A stretch of 64,000 nucleotides of DNA from an uncultured bacterium (GCA_905214545.1 CAJMMO010000001.1:372001-436000); one strand, 5' to 3'; shown: positions 47,216 through 58,104, counted from the first letter of the stretch. The notes: generated by a model from the sequence alone, not told the origin. Made by a program: numbers and translations.

Positions 47216-48217
47216 TTAGCGCTTTTTACGCATAACCTCAATGTTCTTTAGTGACTCACCGGTACCGATAGCTACACAATCAAGCGGATCCTGCGCAATA
47301 AAGACTGGAACTTTCGTGGCGTCTGAAATGACGTCAGGCAGGTTCTTGAGCAATGCGCCGCCGCCAGTCAAAACGATCCCGTGGTCGATCACGTCAGCAG
47401 CAATTTCCGGCGAGGTCTCTTCCAAGGTTTCCTTGATAGCCACGATGATGTCATCAACGACTTCTTGGATGGCCTTGGCAACTGCTACGGCGTCAACGTC
47501 AATTGACTTCGGCAGACCGGTAACCAGGTCACGGCCTCTGATGTTCATTGATTCGATGTCCTGAGCCTTTTCAACTGAGGCAGAACCGATTTGAATCTTG
47601 ATGTCTTCGGCAGTTCTTTCACCGATCAGCAGGTTGAAGTTTTGGTGAATGTAGCTGGCAATTGCGCTGTTGAAGCGGTCGCCGGCGCTGCGGGTCGAAC
47701 GTGATGAAACGATGCCGCCTAAAGAAATAGTGGCTACGTCGGTCGTACCGCCACCGATATCAACAACCATTGAACCAGTTGGATCCATGACAGGCAAACC
47801 GGCACCGATTGCGGCTGCAAACGGTTCTTCGATTACGTAAGCTTCACGGGCGCCAGCAACTCTGGAGGCGTCGATGACAGCTCTTTTTTCAACTTCAGTT
47901 ACGCCAGATGGCACTGAAATCATGGCTGCCGGCTTTGAGTTGCCAGCGGTCTTTTCGATGAAGTACTTCAGCATTGCAGCGGTAGTGTCATAGTCTGCAA
48001 TAACCCCGTCCTTCATTGGTCTGATAGCTACGATCGAACCAGGCGTACGGCCGATCATTTCCTTGGCTTCAGAACCAACGGCAATTACTTCATTAGTTTT
48101 AGTATTCTTGGCCACCACGGAAGGCTCGCGCAAAACGATGCCCTTTCCTTCCATGTAGACCAGGGTATTAGCGGTACCTAAGTCGATACCTATATTTTTA
48201 CTACCAAATCCAAACAC
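47216..48217 (-). CDS. mreB: MreB, actin-like rod-shape protein
   Basis: Membrane-associated actin homologue guiding lateral wall synthesis. The GTG at 48217 is seven bases from AAGGAG and gives 333 residues. Motifs are [13 protein letters not shown] (phosphate 1), [14 protein letters not shown] (phosphate 2, near 158-171), and [12 protein letters not shown] (adenosine). It lies between radC and mreC, the expected order. A second paralogue (mbl-like) is at 62470. Confidence 0.97.
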   Translation of the reverse strand: MFGFGSKNIGIDLGTANTLVYMEGKGIVLREPSVVAKNTKTNEVIAVGSEAKEMIGRTPGSIVAIRPMKDGVIADYDTTAAMLKYFIEKTAGNSKPAAMISVPSGVTEVEKRAVIDASRVAGAREAYVIEEPFAAAIGAGLPVMDPTGSMVVDIGGGTTDVATISLGGIVSSRSTRSAGDRFNSAIASYIHQNFNLLIGERTAEDIKIQIGSASVEKAQDIESMNIRGRDLVTGLPKSIDVDAVAVAKAIQEVVDDIIVAIKETLEETSPEIAADVIDHGIVLTGGGALLKNLPDVISDATKVPVFIAQDPLDCVAIGTGESLKNIEVMRKKR

Positions 48218-48254
48218 GAAAATTCTCCTTAAATTCGTCACTAAAGTCTTGTTT

Positions 48255-48260
48255 ATTATA
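48255..48260 (-). promoter_or_regulatory. -10 element of mreBCD
   Basis: A perfect TATAAT on the minus strand 38 bases upstream of the mreB GTG. The matching -35 (TGGTAA) is weak. Confidence 0.5.
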
Positions 48261-48308
48261 TAGCAACGTTCTGGCCATTACCAGCGGGGGCAGGAGAATT
48301 AAACTTTC

Positions 48309-48929
48309 TTAAAAAAATTCCAGTTCGCGAAAACTGAGATATTCCTTCTCATTCACGATGAAGTGGTCTAAAAAACGGATGTTCATCAAGTCGGCGAGTT
48401 TGTTCAGCTTGCGGGAAAAAGAAAGATCCTGCTCCGAAGGCGTCAGCCTGCCGCTGGGATGGTTGTGGGCCATGATAAAGCCGGCCGCGTTGTAGTAGAC
48501 CGCCCAGCGGAAAATGTCGCGCGGGTGGGCCGTCGTCTTGTCGAGCGTGCCGACAAAAATCGTCTTTTGGGCGATGACGTGGTTGCGGCTGTCCAAGTAG
48601 ACTGCGACTAAGCGCTCCTGGTCATAGCTGCCCAGCTGGTCGGACAGGTAAAAGCCAGTCTGGCTGGACGAGGTAAACTCCTGCAGGCTCCGGAAGCGCA
48701 ACTGCTTCACGCGCAAAGCCAGGTCATCCCACAGCAAAGACAGCTTGGTCGGACAGTCCGGCCCCGCAGTGTAGGCCTGCAGGTCCTTGAGGCTGCCGAT
48801 GCCCAGCTGGTCCAGCCGGTCAAAAAAGGCCGCGCTGCTGTCGACGCCGTGCTCGTTTAAATAGTCTGCCAGCTCGGCCAGCAGCTGAATGTCATTTTTC
48901 AATAGATAGTGGTTTTGGGCAAGTTCCAT
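48309..48929 (-). CDS. radC: RadC/DUF2466 JAB-domain protein
   Basis: A 206-residue RadC-family protein with a C-terminal MPN/JAB metal domain. The metal site is seen as AHNHPSGRLTPSEQD (near 155-169). The N-terminal helix-hairpin-helix half seen in longer RadC proteins is degenerate here (LDQLGIGSLKDLQAY). The older link to recombination repair is not supported experimentally in other species, so function is unsure. The ATG at 48929 follows GAGAGGAG. Position before mreB is conserved in Firmicutes. Confidence 0.93.
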   Translation of the reverse strand: MELAQNHYLLKNDIQLLAELADYLNEHGVDSSAAFFDRLDQLGIGSLKDLQAYTAGPDCPTKLSLLWDDLALRVKQLRFRSLQEFTSSSQTGFYLSDQLGSYDQERLVAVYLDSRNHVIAQKTIFVGTLDKTTAHPRDIFRWAVYYNAAGFIMAHNHPSGRLTPSEQDLSFSRKLNKLADLMNIRFLDHFIVNEKEYLSFRELEFF

Positions 48930-48969
48930 AATGATGCTCCTCTCACCACTAACTACGTTAAAAGGACGG

Positions 48970-49653
48970 CTATTTTTCTGCCAGATCCAGGAAATCGTTA
49001 AAACTGCCGACAATCAAGCTGGCTCTTTGCCGGTCGAGGTCGGTCGGCTGCTTCAAGCACGGGATCATGACGCTGCGCAAGCCGGCATCGGCCGCTGCGG
49101 CAATCCCGTTGCCGGAGTCTTCAAACACCAAGAGCTGGTCGTCAGGCAAGCCGCTTTTTTCAGCAGCTAGCCGGTAAATGTCGCCGTTAGGCTTCGGGCG
49201 GACGTTTTGCCCTTCCAAGTCGACGTCGCTCAAGGTGAAGTCAAAGTAGTGCTCGGTGTGGGTGATGGCCAGGTTGTGCTTGATGACCCGGGCGTAGTTG
49301 CTGGACGCAATCCCCATCTTCAGGCCCCAGTCTTTGAACTGGTCCAAAGCACGCGCGACGCCCGGCATCAGTCTGACGCGGCCTTCTTCAGCCCACTGCC
49401 AAACCAAGTCGTCGGTTCTTTTAATAAAAATGTCGCGGGCCTCGGTCGTCTCAAAGTATTTTTCAAAAAAGGCTTGGGACTGGGCCACGGAAGCGCCGTT
49501 TAATTGCAGGTAGGCGTCGTCTGGCAGGCCAATGCCCTCTTCGTGGGCCGCCTGGATGTTGGCTTCGTAGTAAAGCCGCTCCGTATTGACCAGCAAGCCG
49601 TCCATGTCAAAAATAATGCCGTTGATTGTTCCAGTTAAACCTTTAACTTTCAT
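48970..49653 (-). CDS. HAD-superfamily phosphatase, beta-phosphoglucomutase-like
   Basis: A 227-residue haloacid dehalogenase hydrolase. The nucleophile motif is FDMDGLLVNTE (about 15-25), motif II GIASSN (near 117), motif III Lys in RPKPNGD (near 156), and motif IV FEDSGNGI (near 175). The cap domain is helical (residues 25-90), placing it with the phosphatase/PGMB subgroup; the substrate cannot be read. It overlaps folC by four bases, so it is part of valS-folC-HAD. Confidence 0.9.
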   Translation of the reverse strand: MKVKGLTGTINGIIFDMDGLLVNTERLYYEANIQAAHEEGIGLPDDAYLQLNGASVAQSQAFFEKYFETTEARDIFIKRTDDLVWQWAEEGRVRLMPGVARALDQFKDWGLKMGIASSNYARVIKHNLAITHTEHYFDFTLSDVDLEGQNVRPKPNGDIYRLAAEKSGLPDDQLLVFEDSGNGIAAAADAGLRSVMIPCLKQPTDLDRQRASLIVGSFNDFLDLAEK

Positions 49654-50915
49654 GGTTCCCCCTTCAATCTATTCAAAAATGCACCAACCAGGTAAAACGA
49701 ACCTGTCACCAATATGATATCATGCACGCCCGCTTTTTTTACCAGCCGCTGGTAGCCTTGCCAAAAGTCGGGCTCATACGGCAAGTCCTGGTATTTAGCA
49801 GGAAAGTCGACTTTTTTGGCGACGCGCGGGTAAGCCAGCGTCGTCAGCGTGATTTTTTCTTCATTAAAAAGGTCTAAGACCTGGCGCAAGTCCTTGTCCT
49901 TCATCATGGTGAGCAAGACGTAGACCTGCCCGCCCAGCTGCTTTTGCTTGTTTCGGACCACTTGCAGCAAGTTGCGCATGGCCTGCTGGTTGTGGGCGCC
50001 GTCGGCGATGACTAGCGGCGCGCGGTTTACGACCTGTACGCGGCCCGGGATGCGCGTTTCATCAATTGCCCGCTCAACGCCCGGCTTGCTAAGTCCTAAG
50101 CCCAGCTGGTTAAACGCGGTCACCGCGACTGCGATGTCGTAGCCTTCTGCCAGCGGCCGGTCTGCAAAACTGTAGTCCTGCCCTTCTTTTTGGTAGACCA
50201 GCTGCTCTTTTTCTTTTTTAATGGAAAAATCGCGGCCTAAAAGCAGCACCGGGCTGTCTTCGCGCTCAGCCTTTTTCAAAAAAATACTCAGCACGCTGTT
50301 TGGAATATTGCCTAAGACAACCGGGCGCCCGTGTTTAATGATGCCGCTTTTTTCTTGGGCGATGTCTGCCAGGTGCGGCCCCAGCAGCTGTTCGTGGTCG
50401 AGCCCGACGGTAGTGATGCAGCTGACGGCCGGCGTGATTACGTTTGTTGAATCATGGGTGCCGCCGATGCCGACCTCGATGACGGCATAGCTGCAGCCGG
50501 CTTTTTTAAAGGCCCAAAAAGCGGCGGCCGTTTCAAACTCGAAGATCGTGACTGAAAATGCAGGATCTTCTTTTTTAATGGCCTCTAAAGCATCCCTCAC
50601 CGCAGAAAAGGCGGCCAGCAGCCCGGCGTCTGAGATGTTGCCGCCGGCAATTTGGATGCGTTCGTTAAACTGCTCGACATACGGGGACACAAAAAGGCCG
50701 GTTTTTTGACCGGCCTCTTCCAGTAGAGCACGCAAGTAATAGCAGGTTGAGCCCTTGCCATTAGTGCCCGTGACGTGGAGCAGCTGCAGGCTGTCTTGCG
50801 GGTCTCCCAGCTCGCGCAGCAGGCGCTTGATATAAGTCAAGTCGCCGCGCGGGTGGAAGTGCTGCAAGCCGTAGAGGTAAGTCAGAGCCTCTTTTTTACT
50901 TGTAAACTTGCTCAC
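49650..50915 (-). CDS. folC: Folylpolyglutamate/dihydrofolate synthase
   Basis: Mur-ligase-like ATP enzyme adding glutamates to folate, keeping folates in the cell. The 421 residues have the P-loop VTGTNGKGSTCYYL (near 48), a magnesium-site region LLGPHLADIAQEKSGI, and C-terminal IADGAHNQQAM (near 305). The start is GTG at 50915, two bases after the valS stop. I see no dihydropteroate genes nearby, so it probably serves imported folate, as known for many lactobacilli. Confidence 0.95.
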   Translation of the reverse strand: MSKFTSKKEALTYLYGLQHFHPRGDLTYIKRLLRELGDPQDSLQLLHVTGTNGKGSTCYYLRALLEEAGQKTGLFVSPYVEQFNERIQIAGGNISDAGLLAAFSAVRDALEAIKKEDPAFSVTIFEFETAAAFWAFKKAGCSYAVIEVGIGGTHDSTNVITPAVSCITTVGLDHEQLLGPHLADIAQEKSGIIKHGRPVVLGNIPNSVLSIFLKKAEREDSPVLLLGRDFSIKKEKEQLVYQKEGQDYSFADRPLAEGYDIAVAVTAFNQLGLGLSKPGVERAIDETRIPGRVQVVNRAPLVIADGAHNQQAMRNLLQVVRNKQKQLGGQVYVLLTMMKDKDLRQVLDLFNEEKITLTTLAYPRVAKKVDFPAKYQDLPYEPDFWQGYQRLVKKAGVHDIILVTGSFYLVGAFLNRLKGEP

Positions 50916-50917
50916 TG

Positions 50918-53557
50918 TTATTTACTTTCTTTCAATTCTTGGATGCGTTCGCGCACGCCGGCCAGCTGGCTTTCGTAGTCAGCCTTCTTAGCCTTTTCCT
51001 TGTCGACAACGGCAGCAGGTGCGTGGGCAACGAAGCCTTGGTTGGCCAGCTTCTTTTCGCTGCGCGCAACTTCTTGTTCCAGACGCTCTTCTTCCTTGGC
51101 CATTCTTGCCAGCTCTTCGTCGATGTTGACCAGTTCGGTCAAAGGTACAAAGACTTGGGCACCCGGCACAACCGCGGTCTTAGCAAGTTTTGGCGCGTCA
51201 ACGCTACCGGCCACAACCAGTTTCTTCGGGTGCAGGAAGTTTTCAACGTAGTCGGCGTTGTCCGTCAGGATGTGCTTGTCTTTTTCGTCATCCAGCTGAA
51301 CCAGGATGTCGATCTTAGAAGACAGCGGTGCGTTGACTTCCATGCGGATGTTGCGGACAGCCTTGATGACTTCGATCAGGAAGGCCATGTCGCTGTCGGC
51401 TTGCTTGTTTTCGAACTCCTTGTGGGTCGTCGGGTAAGAAGCGATCATGATGCTCTTGCCTTCGTGCGGCATGGACAGCCACAGCTTTTCGGTGACAAAC
51501 GGCATGATCGGGTGCAGCAGGCGCAAGGTCTGGTCCAAAATCCAAGTCAGATTTTGCTGCTTTCTGGCCTTCAATTCCTCGTCGCTGCCGTTTAAGACAA
51601 CCTTGGAAATTTCGATGTACCAGTCGCAGAAGTCGTTCCAGATGAAGTTGTAGAGCTCACGGCCGGCTTCGCCAAACTTATATTCGTCAAACAGGCGGGT
51701 TACTTCGCCGACCACGTGGTTCAGACGGTCAAAGATCCAGCTGTCGGCCAGGTCGAACTTAGAAGCATCCGGCATCGTTGCAGACTGGGCGTCTTCCGGC
51801 AGGTTCATAATGACAAAGCGGGAAGCGTTCCAAATCTTGTTGATGAAGTTCCAGGCTGCGGCCAGCTTCTTTGGATCGTAACGAGTGTCTTGGCCAGGCG
51901 CAGTCCCGTTCAAAAGGAACCAGCGCAAGGCGTCGGCACCGTACTTGTTGACGACATCCATCGGGTCGACCCCGTTGCCTAAAGACTTGGACATCTTTCT
52001 GCCCTGCTCGTCGCGCATCAAACCGTGGAGCACGACGTCTTTAAACGGACGCTCGCCGGTAAAGTGCAGGCTTTGGAAGATCATTCTGGAAACCCAGAAG
52101 AATATGATGTCGTAGCCGGTAACTAAGGCGTTGGTTGGGAAGTAGCGCTTGAAGTCGGCGGCATCTTCGTCAGGCCAGCCCAAGGTTGAAAATGGCCACA
52201 GAGCACTTGAGAACCAGGTGTCCAGCACGTCTGGGTCTTGTTCCCAGTTTTCGGCATCCTTTGGCGCTTCCAGGCCGACGTAGGTTTCGCCGGTTTCCTT
52301 GTTGTACCAGGCCGGGATGCGGTGGCCCCACCACAGCTGGCGGGAAATTACCCAGTCGTGGACGTTTTCCATCCACTGTTCCAGGGTGTGTTCAAACCGT
52401 TCTGGGACGAAGTTGACCTTGCCGGCAGTCTTTTGGTTTTCCAAAACCTTTTCTGCCAAAGGCTTCATCTTAACGAACCACTGCTTGGACAGGCGCGGTT
52501 CAACTTGCACGCCGGAACGCTCGGAGTGGCCGACTGAGTGGACGATTGGCTCGACGCTCACAAGGTAGCCGGCTTCGTCCAAGTCGTGGACCAGCTGCTT
52601 GCGGCAGTCGAAGCGGTCCATGCCGGCGTACTTGCCGGCCTCTTCGTTCATCGTGCCGTCGTCGTTCATGACGTTGATCCGCTTCAAGTCGTGGCGGTTG
52701 CCGACCAAGAAGTCGTTCGGGTCGTGGGCTGGTGTAATCTTTACCAGACCGGTCCCAAACTCTGGGTCGACGTGCTGGTCTTCGATGATTGGGATGTGGC
52801 GGCCGACCAGCGGCAGGATCAATTCCTTGCCGACGATGTCTTTGTAGCGCTTGTCGCCAGGTGCCACAGCGACGGCCGTGTCGCCGAACATGGTTTCCGG
52901 CCGGGTCGTAGCGATTTCAACTGAGCCGCTGCCGTCAGCAAACGGGTAGTTGATGTGGTAGAAGGCGCCCTTGTCGTCTTTGTGGATGACTTCAATGTCT
53001 GACAGAGCAGTTTCCAGCTTCGGGTCCCAGTTGATGATGTATTCGCCGCGGTAGATCAGGCCTTCGTTGTAAAGCTGGACGAAGACTTTTCTAACGGCCT
53101 TGGACAAACCCTTGTCCAGGGTAAAACGCTCGCGGGAGTAGTCCAGAGACAGGCCCATCTTAGCCCACTGGCCTTTAATGATGTTGGCGTATTCGTCTTT
53201 CCAGTCCCAAACCTGCTTTAAGAACTTTTCGCGGCCCATCTGGTGCCGGTCTAAGCCCTGCTCGCGCAGCCGGGCCTCAACTTTGGCCTGGGTGGCGATG
53301 CCGGCGTGGTCCATCCCCGGCAGGTAAAGGGTGTCATAGCCCTGCATTCTCTTAAATCTGATCAGGGTGTCCTGGATGGCGGTGTCCCAAGCGTGGCCCA
53401 GGTGCAGCTTGCCCGTCACGTTAGGCGGCGGAATAACAATAGAATACGGGTGGGCCTTTTTATCGCCTGACGGCTTGAAGAGATCTTCATCAAGCCAAGT
53501 CTGATATCTGCCCTTTTCAACCTCATTCGGGTTGTATTTCGGTGCTAAATCAGTCAT
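50918..53557 (-). CDS. valS: Valyl-tRNA synthetase
   Basis: Charges tRNA-Val. The 879 residues have HLGH (in [13 protein letters not shown], near 50-62), an editing domain ([16 protein letters not shown]), KMSKS (near 526), and a C-terminal coiled-coil arm ([18 protein letters not shown]) as found in bacterial ValRS. The ATG follows GGAGG by 5 bases. A T-box leader with a valine specifier precedes it. It begins the valS-folC-HAD unit. Confidence 0.98.
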   Translation of the reverse strand: MTDLAPKYNPNEVEKGRYQTWLDEDLFKPSGDKKAHPYSIVIPPPNVTGKLHLGHAWDTAIQDTLIRFKRMQGYDTLYLPGMDHAGIATQAKVEARLREQGLDRHQMGREKFLKQVWDWKDEYANIIKGQWAKMGLSLDYSRERFTLDKGLSKAVRKVFVQLYNEGLIYRGEYIINWDPKLETALSDIEVIHKDDKGAFYHINYPFADGSGSVEIATTRPETMFGDTAVAVAPGDKRYKDIVGKELILPLVGRHIPIIEDQHVDPEFGTGLVKITPAHDPNDFLVGNRHDLKRINVMNDDGTMNEEAGKYAGMDRFDCRKQLVHDLDEAGYLVSVEPIVHSVGHSERSGVQVEPRLSKQWFVKMKPLAEKVLENQKTAGKVNFVPERFEHTLEQWMENVHDWVISRQLWWGHRIPAWYNKETGETYVGLEAPKDAENWEQDPDVLDTWFSSALWPFSTLGWPDEDAADFKRYFPTNALVTGYDIIFFWVSRMIFQSLHFTGERPFKDVVLHGLMRDEQGRKMSKSLGNGVDPMDVVNKYGADALRWFLLNGTAPGQDTRYDPKKLAAAWNFINKIWNASRFVIMNLPEDAQSATMPDASKFDLADSWIFDRLNHVVGEVTRLFDEYKFGEAGRELYNFIWNDFCDWYIEISKVVLNGSDEELKARKQQNLTWILDQTLRLLHPIMPFVTEKLWLSMPHEGKSIMIASYPTTHKEFENKQADSDMAFLIEVIKAVRNIRMEVNAPLSSKIDILVQLDDEKDKHILTDNADYVENFLHPKKLVVAGSVDAPKLAKTAVVPGAQVFVPLTELVNIDEELARMAKEEERLEQEVARSEKKLANQGFVAHAPAAVVDKEKAKKADYESQLAGVRERIQELKESK

Positions 53558-53569
53558 TAAAATCCTCCT

Positions 53570-53797
53570 ATAAAAAAAGTCCTAGACAAATGTCTAGGAC
53601 GAATGATCGCGGTACCACCTAACTTGAGCAGGCCAAAAGTCTGCTCACCTCATTGGCAGCGATAACGGAGCAACCGAATTAATCTACTAAAAGTTCAATT
53701 AATTTGCAGCCGAGCTACTTATTGCGCTGCCAGCCTCTCAGCATCATGGCCTTGTCTCTGTTAAGGGCAGCTTTTTCCTCTCGGCTATTGCTTTTGC
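53570..53797 (-). promoter_or_regulatory. T-box leader of valS, valine specifier
   Basis: The T-box core AGGTGGTACCGCG is at 53608-53620 on the minus strand, followed by a terminator stem GTCCTAGAC/GTCTAGGAC and seven T (53572-53602). The Stem I base pairs GCCGAG with CTCGGC. On its 3' side the codon GTA (53716-53718) plus a purine precedes the closing helix, fitting a valine specifier. Confidence 0.94.
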
Positions 53798-53803
53798 AAA
53801 AAA

Positions 53804-53812
53804 ACTATAGCA
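53804..53812 (-). promoter_or_regulatory. Extended -10 promoter for the valS T-box
   Basis: TGC followed by TATAGT on the minus strand, just downstream of thiI. The -35 region falls inside the thiI end and is poor. Confidence 0.5.
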
Positions 53813-53819
53813 TTAAATT

Positions 53820-55037
53820 TTAAAGCAGGCTAGTATCTTCTGCTTCATCGCTATCTAAGAATTTCTGGCCCGGGTAGATCGGGGTGATCTCGATGCCGGC
53901 CAAAGCCCGTTCGATCAGCCCGTCGACGTCGAGCTGGGCTTCTAATTCGCGTGCTACTTCCAAGCGCGGCTTGGTCTTAGGACGCGGCGGCGCAAAGATG
54001 GTGCAGCAGTCTTCAAACGGCTTGATCGACAGCTCGAAGGTGCCGATCTTTTCGGCCAAAGCAATGATCTCGGTCTTGTCCATCGTGGCCACCGGCCGGA
54101 TCACCGGCGTCGTCGTCACGTCGTTGATGGCAACCATCGACTCCAAAGTCTGGGAAGCCACCTGGCCGACGGATTCGCCGTTGAAGATGGCTAAACCGCC
54201 GCGCTTTTTCCGGATGATGTCAGCCAGCCGCAGCATGAAGCGGCGCTGGATCGTCATCAAGTAGCCTTCCGGCAGCTTTTCCTTGACCGTTTCCTGGATT
54301 TCGGTAAAAGGCACGGCGATGAAATTAATCTTGCCCGAGTATTGAGCCAAAATCCCGGTCAATTCCTTGGCCTTGGCCAAAGCCTTGCCAGTCGTGTATG
54401 GCGGGCTGAAGAAGTGGACGATGTCGACGTCGACGCCGCGCTTTAAGGCCAGGTAGGTCGAAACAGGCGAATCGATCCCGCCCGACAGCATCATGACGGC
54501 GCGGCCGGCAGTGCCGACCGGCATCCCGCCGGCGCCCTTGATCGTCAAGTCGGAAATGTAGATCGCGTCTTGGCGCACCTCAATGCGCAAGACCAGGTCC
54601 GGGTGCTTCATCTCCGCTTTTAACCCGTTCATGTTGCTGAACAGGTAGTCGCCGACCAGCTTGTTCAACTGGTTGGTGTCGTATTCAAACTTGTGGTCGC
54701 TACGGCGGGTGTTGACCTTAAAAGTCATCCCCGGCTTGAAGGTTTCCTTCAGCAAGGCCAGCGAGGTTTCTTCGATGGCCTGCAGGGTCTTGGCGGTTCT
54801 GACTACCGGCGAGTAGGTTTGAATGCCGAAGACCTTTTTCAGCTTGGCATCGATCTCGTTGAAGTCGGCGCCGTTTAACACGATGTGCAAGCGGTCGTGC
54901 TTGGGGTGGATCTTGACTTCCGGATAGTCGCGCAGGACCTTTTCAACATTGCCCGCCAGCCGGCCGATAAAGTCGCGGCGGTTTTTTCCTTTCGTGGACA
55001 GCTCGCCGTAGCGAACCATCACTTCCGTGTATTTCAT
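53820..55037 (-). CDS. thiI: tRNA 4-thiouridine synthetase ThiI
   Basis: Makes 4-thiouridine at position 8 of tRNA. The 405 residues have an N-terminal ferredoxin-like domain, a THUMP domain (about 60-165), and the PP-loop [11 protein letters not shown] (near 183-193). There is no C-terminal rhodanese domain, so a separate persulfide donor is required; the desulfurase gene three bases upstream is the obvious one (compare NifZ-ThiI in B. subtilis). The ATG overlaps the context of that gene's stop. Confidence 0.96.
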   Translation of the reverse strand: MKYTEVMVRYGELSTKGKNRRDFIGRLAGNVEKVLRDYPEVKIHPKHDRLHIVLNGADFNEIDAKLKKVFGIQTYSPVVRTAKTLQAIEETSLALLKETFKPGMTFKVNTRRSDHKFEYDTNQLNKLVGDYLFSNMNGLKAEMKHPDLVLRIEVRQDAIYISDLTIKGAGGMPVGTAGRAVMMLSGGIDSPVSTYLALKRGVDVDIVHFFSPPYTTGKALAKAKELTGILAQYSGKINFIAVPFTEIQETVKEKLPEGYLMTIQRRFMLRLADIIRKKRGGLAIFNGESVGQVASQTLESMVAINDVTTTPVIRPVATMDKTEIIALAEKIGTFELSIKPFEDCCTIFAPPRPKTKPRLEVARELEAQLDVDGLIERALAGIEITPIYPGQKFLDSDEAEDTSLL

Positions 55038-55039
55038 CG

Positions 55040-56200
55040 CTAATCTTCTCCTAAATGGTTAACCTGGGCAAAGTGGCGGTAGATCTTGTCAAAGACCTTG
55101 ATAAACTCGTCGGCTTCCGCCAGCGTGTTGCGGTCGTCAAAGCTGAGCCGGATCGCGCTGGTCGCCAAGTCGTCTGCCACGTGCATGGCGTGCAGGGTGC
55201 CGCTTTCTTCACCGCTGCGCGAAGAGCAGGCCGAAGTCGTCGACACGAAGATGTCGTGGGCTTCCAAGGTGTGGACAAGGGTTTCGCCCCGAATGCCTTC
55301 CAGGCTGAAGCACAAAATGTGCGGCGTAAAGTCTGGGCTGACCGGTGAAAAGATCGTGATCCCCGGCTTGCCGGTCAGGTAGGCGACGATCTTTTGCTTG
55401 ATGGCCGCTTGTTTGGCCGCCTTTTCTTTTTCGTCTGCTAAAAGCAGCCGCATGGCCTTGGCCATCGCCGCAATGGCCGGCAGGTTCTCGGTCCCAGACC
55501 GCATCCCCTTCTCCTGGCCGCCGCCGTCGTGCAGCGGGGCCAGCGTGCGGCCGGTCTTTTTATAGAGCAGGCCGATGCCGCGCGGGGCGTGGAACTTGTG
55601 GGCTGAAAAGCTCATCAAGTCGACGCGCGGGCACCAGACCTTGTCCCAGAGGTCCTTGCCCAGCGCCTGGACGTTGTCGACGTGGAAGTGGACCGTCGGG
55701 TAGTTGCTCAAGATGTCGCCGATTTCCGGGATGGGCTGGATCGCGCCGATCTCGTTGTTGACGCCCATGATGGACACCAAGATGGTGTCGGAATCCAAGG
55801 CGTTCTTCAGGTCGGCCGGGTTCACCCGCCCTCTTTTGTCGGCAGGCAGCACGGTCACGCGGTAGCCGAGCTTAGTCAGCGCCTGGCAGGCGTTGGCCAC
55901 GGCGGCGTGTTCGACACTGCTGGTGATGATGTGGCGGCCGAATTCGCGCTTGGCAAAGGCAGTGCCCTTGATGGCCCAGTTGTCAGACTCGGTCCCGCCG
56001 GAGGTAAAAAAGATCTCCTCTGGCTTAAAGCCCAGCAGGCTGGCCGCTTGGCGCCGGGAAGCCTCCAGGAGCTGGTGGGCGCGGTCCCCCATCCGGTGCA
56101 GGCTGGACGGGTTGCCCCAGATCTCCGTGGCCACTTTGTCGTAAGTCGCCAGGACCGGCGCACTGATCTGCGTCGTCGCGCTATTATCGAAATAAATCAT
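55040..56200 (-). CDS. Cysteine desulfurase paired with ThiI
   Basis: PLP-dependent sulfur donor. The 386 residues have YFDNSATTQ at the start, PLP lysine in [10 protein letters not shown] (near 199), and active cysteine in [10 protein letters not shown] (near 318) in a longer loop with an extra cluster of serines. It differs clearly from the mnmA-linked copy. The ATG at 56200 is spaced 6 bases from AGGAGTG. Position before thiI implies a dedicated partner role, inferred from the B. subtilis NifZ-ThiI precedent. Confidence 0.94.
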   Translation of the reverse strand: MIYFDNSATTQISAPVLATYDKVATEIWGNPSSLHRMGDRAHQLLEASRRQAASLLGFKPEEIFFTSGGTESDNWAIKGTAFAKREFGRHIITSSVEHAAVANACQALTKLGYRVTVLPADKRGRVNPADLKNALDSDTILVSIMGVNNEIGAIQPIPEIGDILSNYPTVHFHVDNVQALGKDLWDKVWCPRVDLMSFSAHKFHAPRGIGLLYKKTGRTLAPLHDGGGQEKGMRSGTENLPAIAAMAKAMRLLLADEKEKAAKQAAIKQKIVAYLTGKPGITIFSPVSPDFTPHILCFSLEGIRGETLVHTLEAHDIFVSTTSACSSRSGEESGTLHAMHVADDLATSAIRLSFDDRNTLAEADEFIKVFDKIYRHFAQVNHLGED

Positions 56201-56213
56201 GCTTTTCACTCCT

Positions 56214-56246
56214 ATAAAAAACGGCCACTATCATCAGTGACCGTTA
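56214..56246 (-). terminator. Terminator after ezrA
   Basis: Stem AACGGYCACT/AGTGRCCGTT with a six-base loop and six T on the minus strand. It ends just before the desulfurase ribosome site. Confidence 0.8.
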
Positions 56247-56277
56247 TCAACGCAACAAGTTTAGCTTAATTCTGTTT

Positions 56278-57999
56278 TTAATTCAACGATTTGTCCTGCT
56301 CGGCGTAGTAGTTGCTCTCGATGCGGTTGTAAGAACCGGGTTCGATGTGCTCCAGCGCCGTGGCGATGACGTCCAAAGCTTCGGAATAGTTGTAGTCTTC
56401 CTGGTAGAGCTTGACCGCCTTGGCCCGCGCCTTTTTGATTTCGCCGTAGTTCAGGTAGCGGTTTGAGTACTGCAGGGCCAGCTGGACCAAGTCCGCTGAG
56501 CTGATGATCGAGTCGGCTTCCTTGTGCAGGCGGTTGACGTCTTGCTGGATCTGGATCAGCTCTTGGGAGATTTCTTCCATATTAATTCTGACTTGGTCTA
56601 ACTCTTCGGCAATCTTGCCGACCTCGTTGACGACCAAGGTGTACATCTGGACAAAAGACTCAGGCTTGCCCGGCAGCTGCTTGCGCTGGACTCTGCGGTA
56701 CAGCAGCGAGATGTCCTGCTTGAAGCTGTCGACTGACGAACGAGCAATCTTTTCGGCGTCAAACAAGCCGTCGACGTCTTGGCTGATCTTTTTCTGCCGG
56801 TCGGCAATCTGGGCCAGCTCTTGCGTCATGAGCAGCCAGCGGTCCTTGATCTCGGAGTAGACGCCCTCGCCTTCGGCCAGGTCTTGGACGTCTTTCGTGT
56901 ATTCGTCGTTAAACTCGGCGACGCGCTGGGACAAGTCCAAAGCTTCCTTTAACTCGCCGTGCGTCAGCTCGTAGCTTTCGTCGATATGGTGCAGCTTGTC
57001 GATCAGCTGCTGGGACGAATGGGTCATGTCGCTCAAGACCCGGACCAGCCGGTCTTGGTTCTTAGTGACAAACGGCCGTGCCTTGTATTCGAGCGTCAGG
57101 ATGTTGTACAGGCGGTCGATCTGGTCGGCGATCTCCTTGTTTTCCTTGCCGAAGTCTTCAGTGGCCAGCTTTTTCAAGTCCTCCTGGCTCTTGTCCACGG
57201 CCGAATACAGCTTGCGGATCTCGGCCAGCACGTTAACTTGCTTGATGCAGTACTTGTCGGCGACCATCTTCTTATAAACCGAAGACAGCTCTTCCAGCTG
57301 GGCGGGGAAAGTTTCTTGCAGCTGCTTCCAGCCGGTCTTGACCTGCTCCAACTGCTTGTTTAATTCGGCCTGCTTACTGGCAATGCGGGTCAAAACGCGC
57401 TTGGCTTCCACGTGGTCGCCCTGGTTGGTCAGGTTCTTCACGTTTTGGAAGTCGTTTTCCAGGCCGGTCAGGATGTCTTCAATCGCATTGAGCGCCACGC
57501 CGTACTCGAAGGAATTGGCGAGGATGTCTTTGCGGGTGGCCTGGTAGTTTTTCAGCAGGGATTCGTATTGGATGCGGTTGTCGCGGTTTGAATCAAGCAG
57601 CTGCTTGAACACCGCCTTGCTGTCGTGCAGACTCTCCTGGTCTGTTTCTACCTGGCTGGTCACTTTCTTGATCAGCTTGTTTGCTTGAAAAAGCTTGTAT
57701 TTGTCATTGAGCTCCGCAGCCTGGGTCAGCTCTTTTTTCAGCTGCTCGTGCTCAGGACCTGCCAGCTTTTGGTAAGTGTCGCGCCACTTGGTGAAGGTAT
57801 CCAGGCTTTCGCCGGCCAGCTCCATTTTTTCCAGGCGGCTGATTGAATCGGCGGCCGCGATATCAGCTAAGCTGTCAGCCTTTTTATCCAGATCGCCAAT
57901 CAAGTGGATGTTGCGGCGGTTGAGCCCGACCACAATCCCGATCAGCAGCACGATCAAAATTAAAACGCTAATAATAGCTACTGTAATTCCTGAAGACAT
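56278..57999 (-). CDS. ezrA: EzrA, negative regulator of FtsZ-ring assembly
   Basis: Bitopic protein with one N-terminal membrane helix (about 7-27) and a long cytoplasmic array of spectrin-like coiled coils filling the rest of the 573 residues. This architecture is diagnostic for EzrA, which binds FtsZ and coordinates septal and lateral wall synthesis. The ATG follows AAAGGGGA. It is monocistronic, transcribed away from rpsD, and has an extended -10 TGCTATAAT (58027-58035). Confidence 0.95.
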   Translation of the reverse strand: MSSGITVAIISVLILIVLLIGIVVGLNRRNIHLIGDLDKKADSLADIAAADSISRLEKMELAGESLDTFTKWRDTYQKLAGPEHEQLKKELTQAAELNDKYKLFQANKLIKKVTSQVETDQESLHDSKAVFKQLLDSNRDNRIQYESLLKNYQATRKDILANSFEYGVALNAIEDILTGLENDFQNVKNLTNQGDHVEAKRVLTRIASKQAELNKQLEQVKTGWKQLQETFPAQLEELSSVYKKMVADKYCIKQVNVLAEIRKLYSAVDKSQEDLKKLATEDFGKENKEIADQIDRLYNILTLEYKARPFVTKNQDRLVRVLSDMTHSSQQLIDKLHHIDESYELTHGELKEALDLSQRVAEFNDEYTKDVQDLAEGEGVYSEIKDRWLLMTQELAQIADRQKKISQDVDGLFDAEKIARSSVDSFKQDISLLYRRVQRKQLPGKPESFVQMYTLVVNEVGKIAEELDQVRINMEEISQELIQIQQDVNRLHKEADSIISSADLVQLALQYSNRYLNYGEIKKARAKAVKLYQEDYNYSEALDVIATALEHIEPGSYNRIESNYYAEQDKSLN

Positions 58000-58026
58000 C
58001 TCGATCCCCTTTCCTTTACTAAAAAC

Positions 58027-58035
58027 ATTATAGCA
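58027..58035 (-). promoter_or_regulatory. Extended -10 promoter of ezrA
   Basis: TGC plus TATAAT on the minus strand, 28 bases before the ezrA start. No recognisable -35. Confidence 0.6.
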
Positions 58036-58075
58036 GACCAGCCCCCGGCTAGCAGGGCAAACTCGGCGTCAAAGC

Positions 58076-58104
58076 TTGCTTTTGCCGGGCAAACAAAGTA
58101 CAAT
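58076..58104 (+). promoter_or_regulatory. rpsD promoter
   Basis: -35 TTGCTT (58076-58081), 17-base spacer, -10 TACAAT (58099-58104), placing transcription start near 58111 and leaving a leader of about 170 bases. Confidence 0.75.

Noticed and set aside
50939..51595. Plus-strand 218-codon open frame inside valS
   Set aside because: Antisense to the well-supported ValRS C-terminal half; its composition mirrors that gene.
55682..56269. Plus-strand 195-codon open frame opposite the cysteine desulfurase
   Set aside because: Antisense shadow; the desulfurase frame carries PLP and cysteine motifs.
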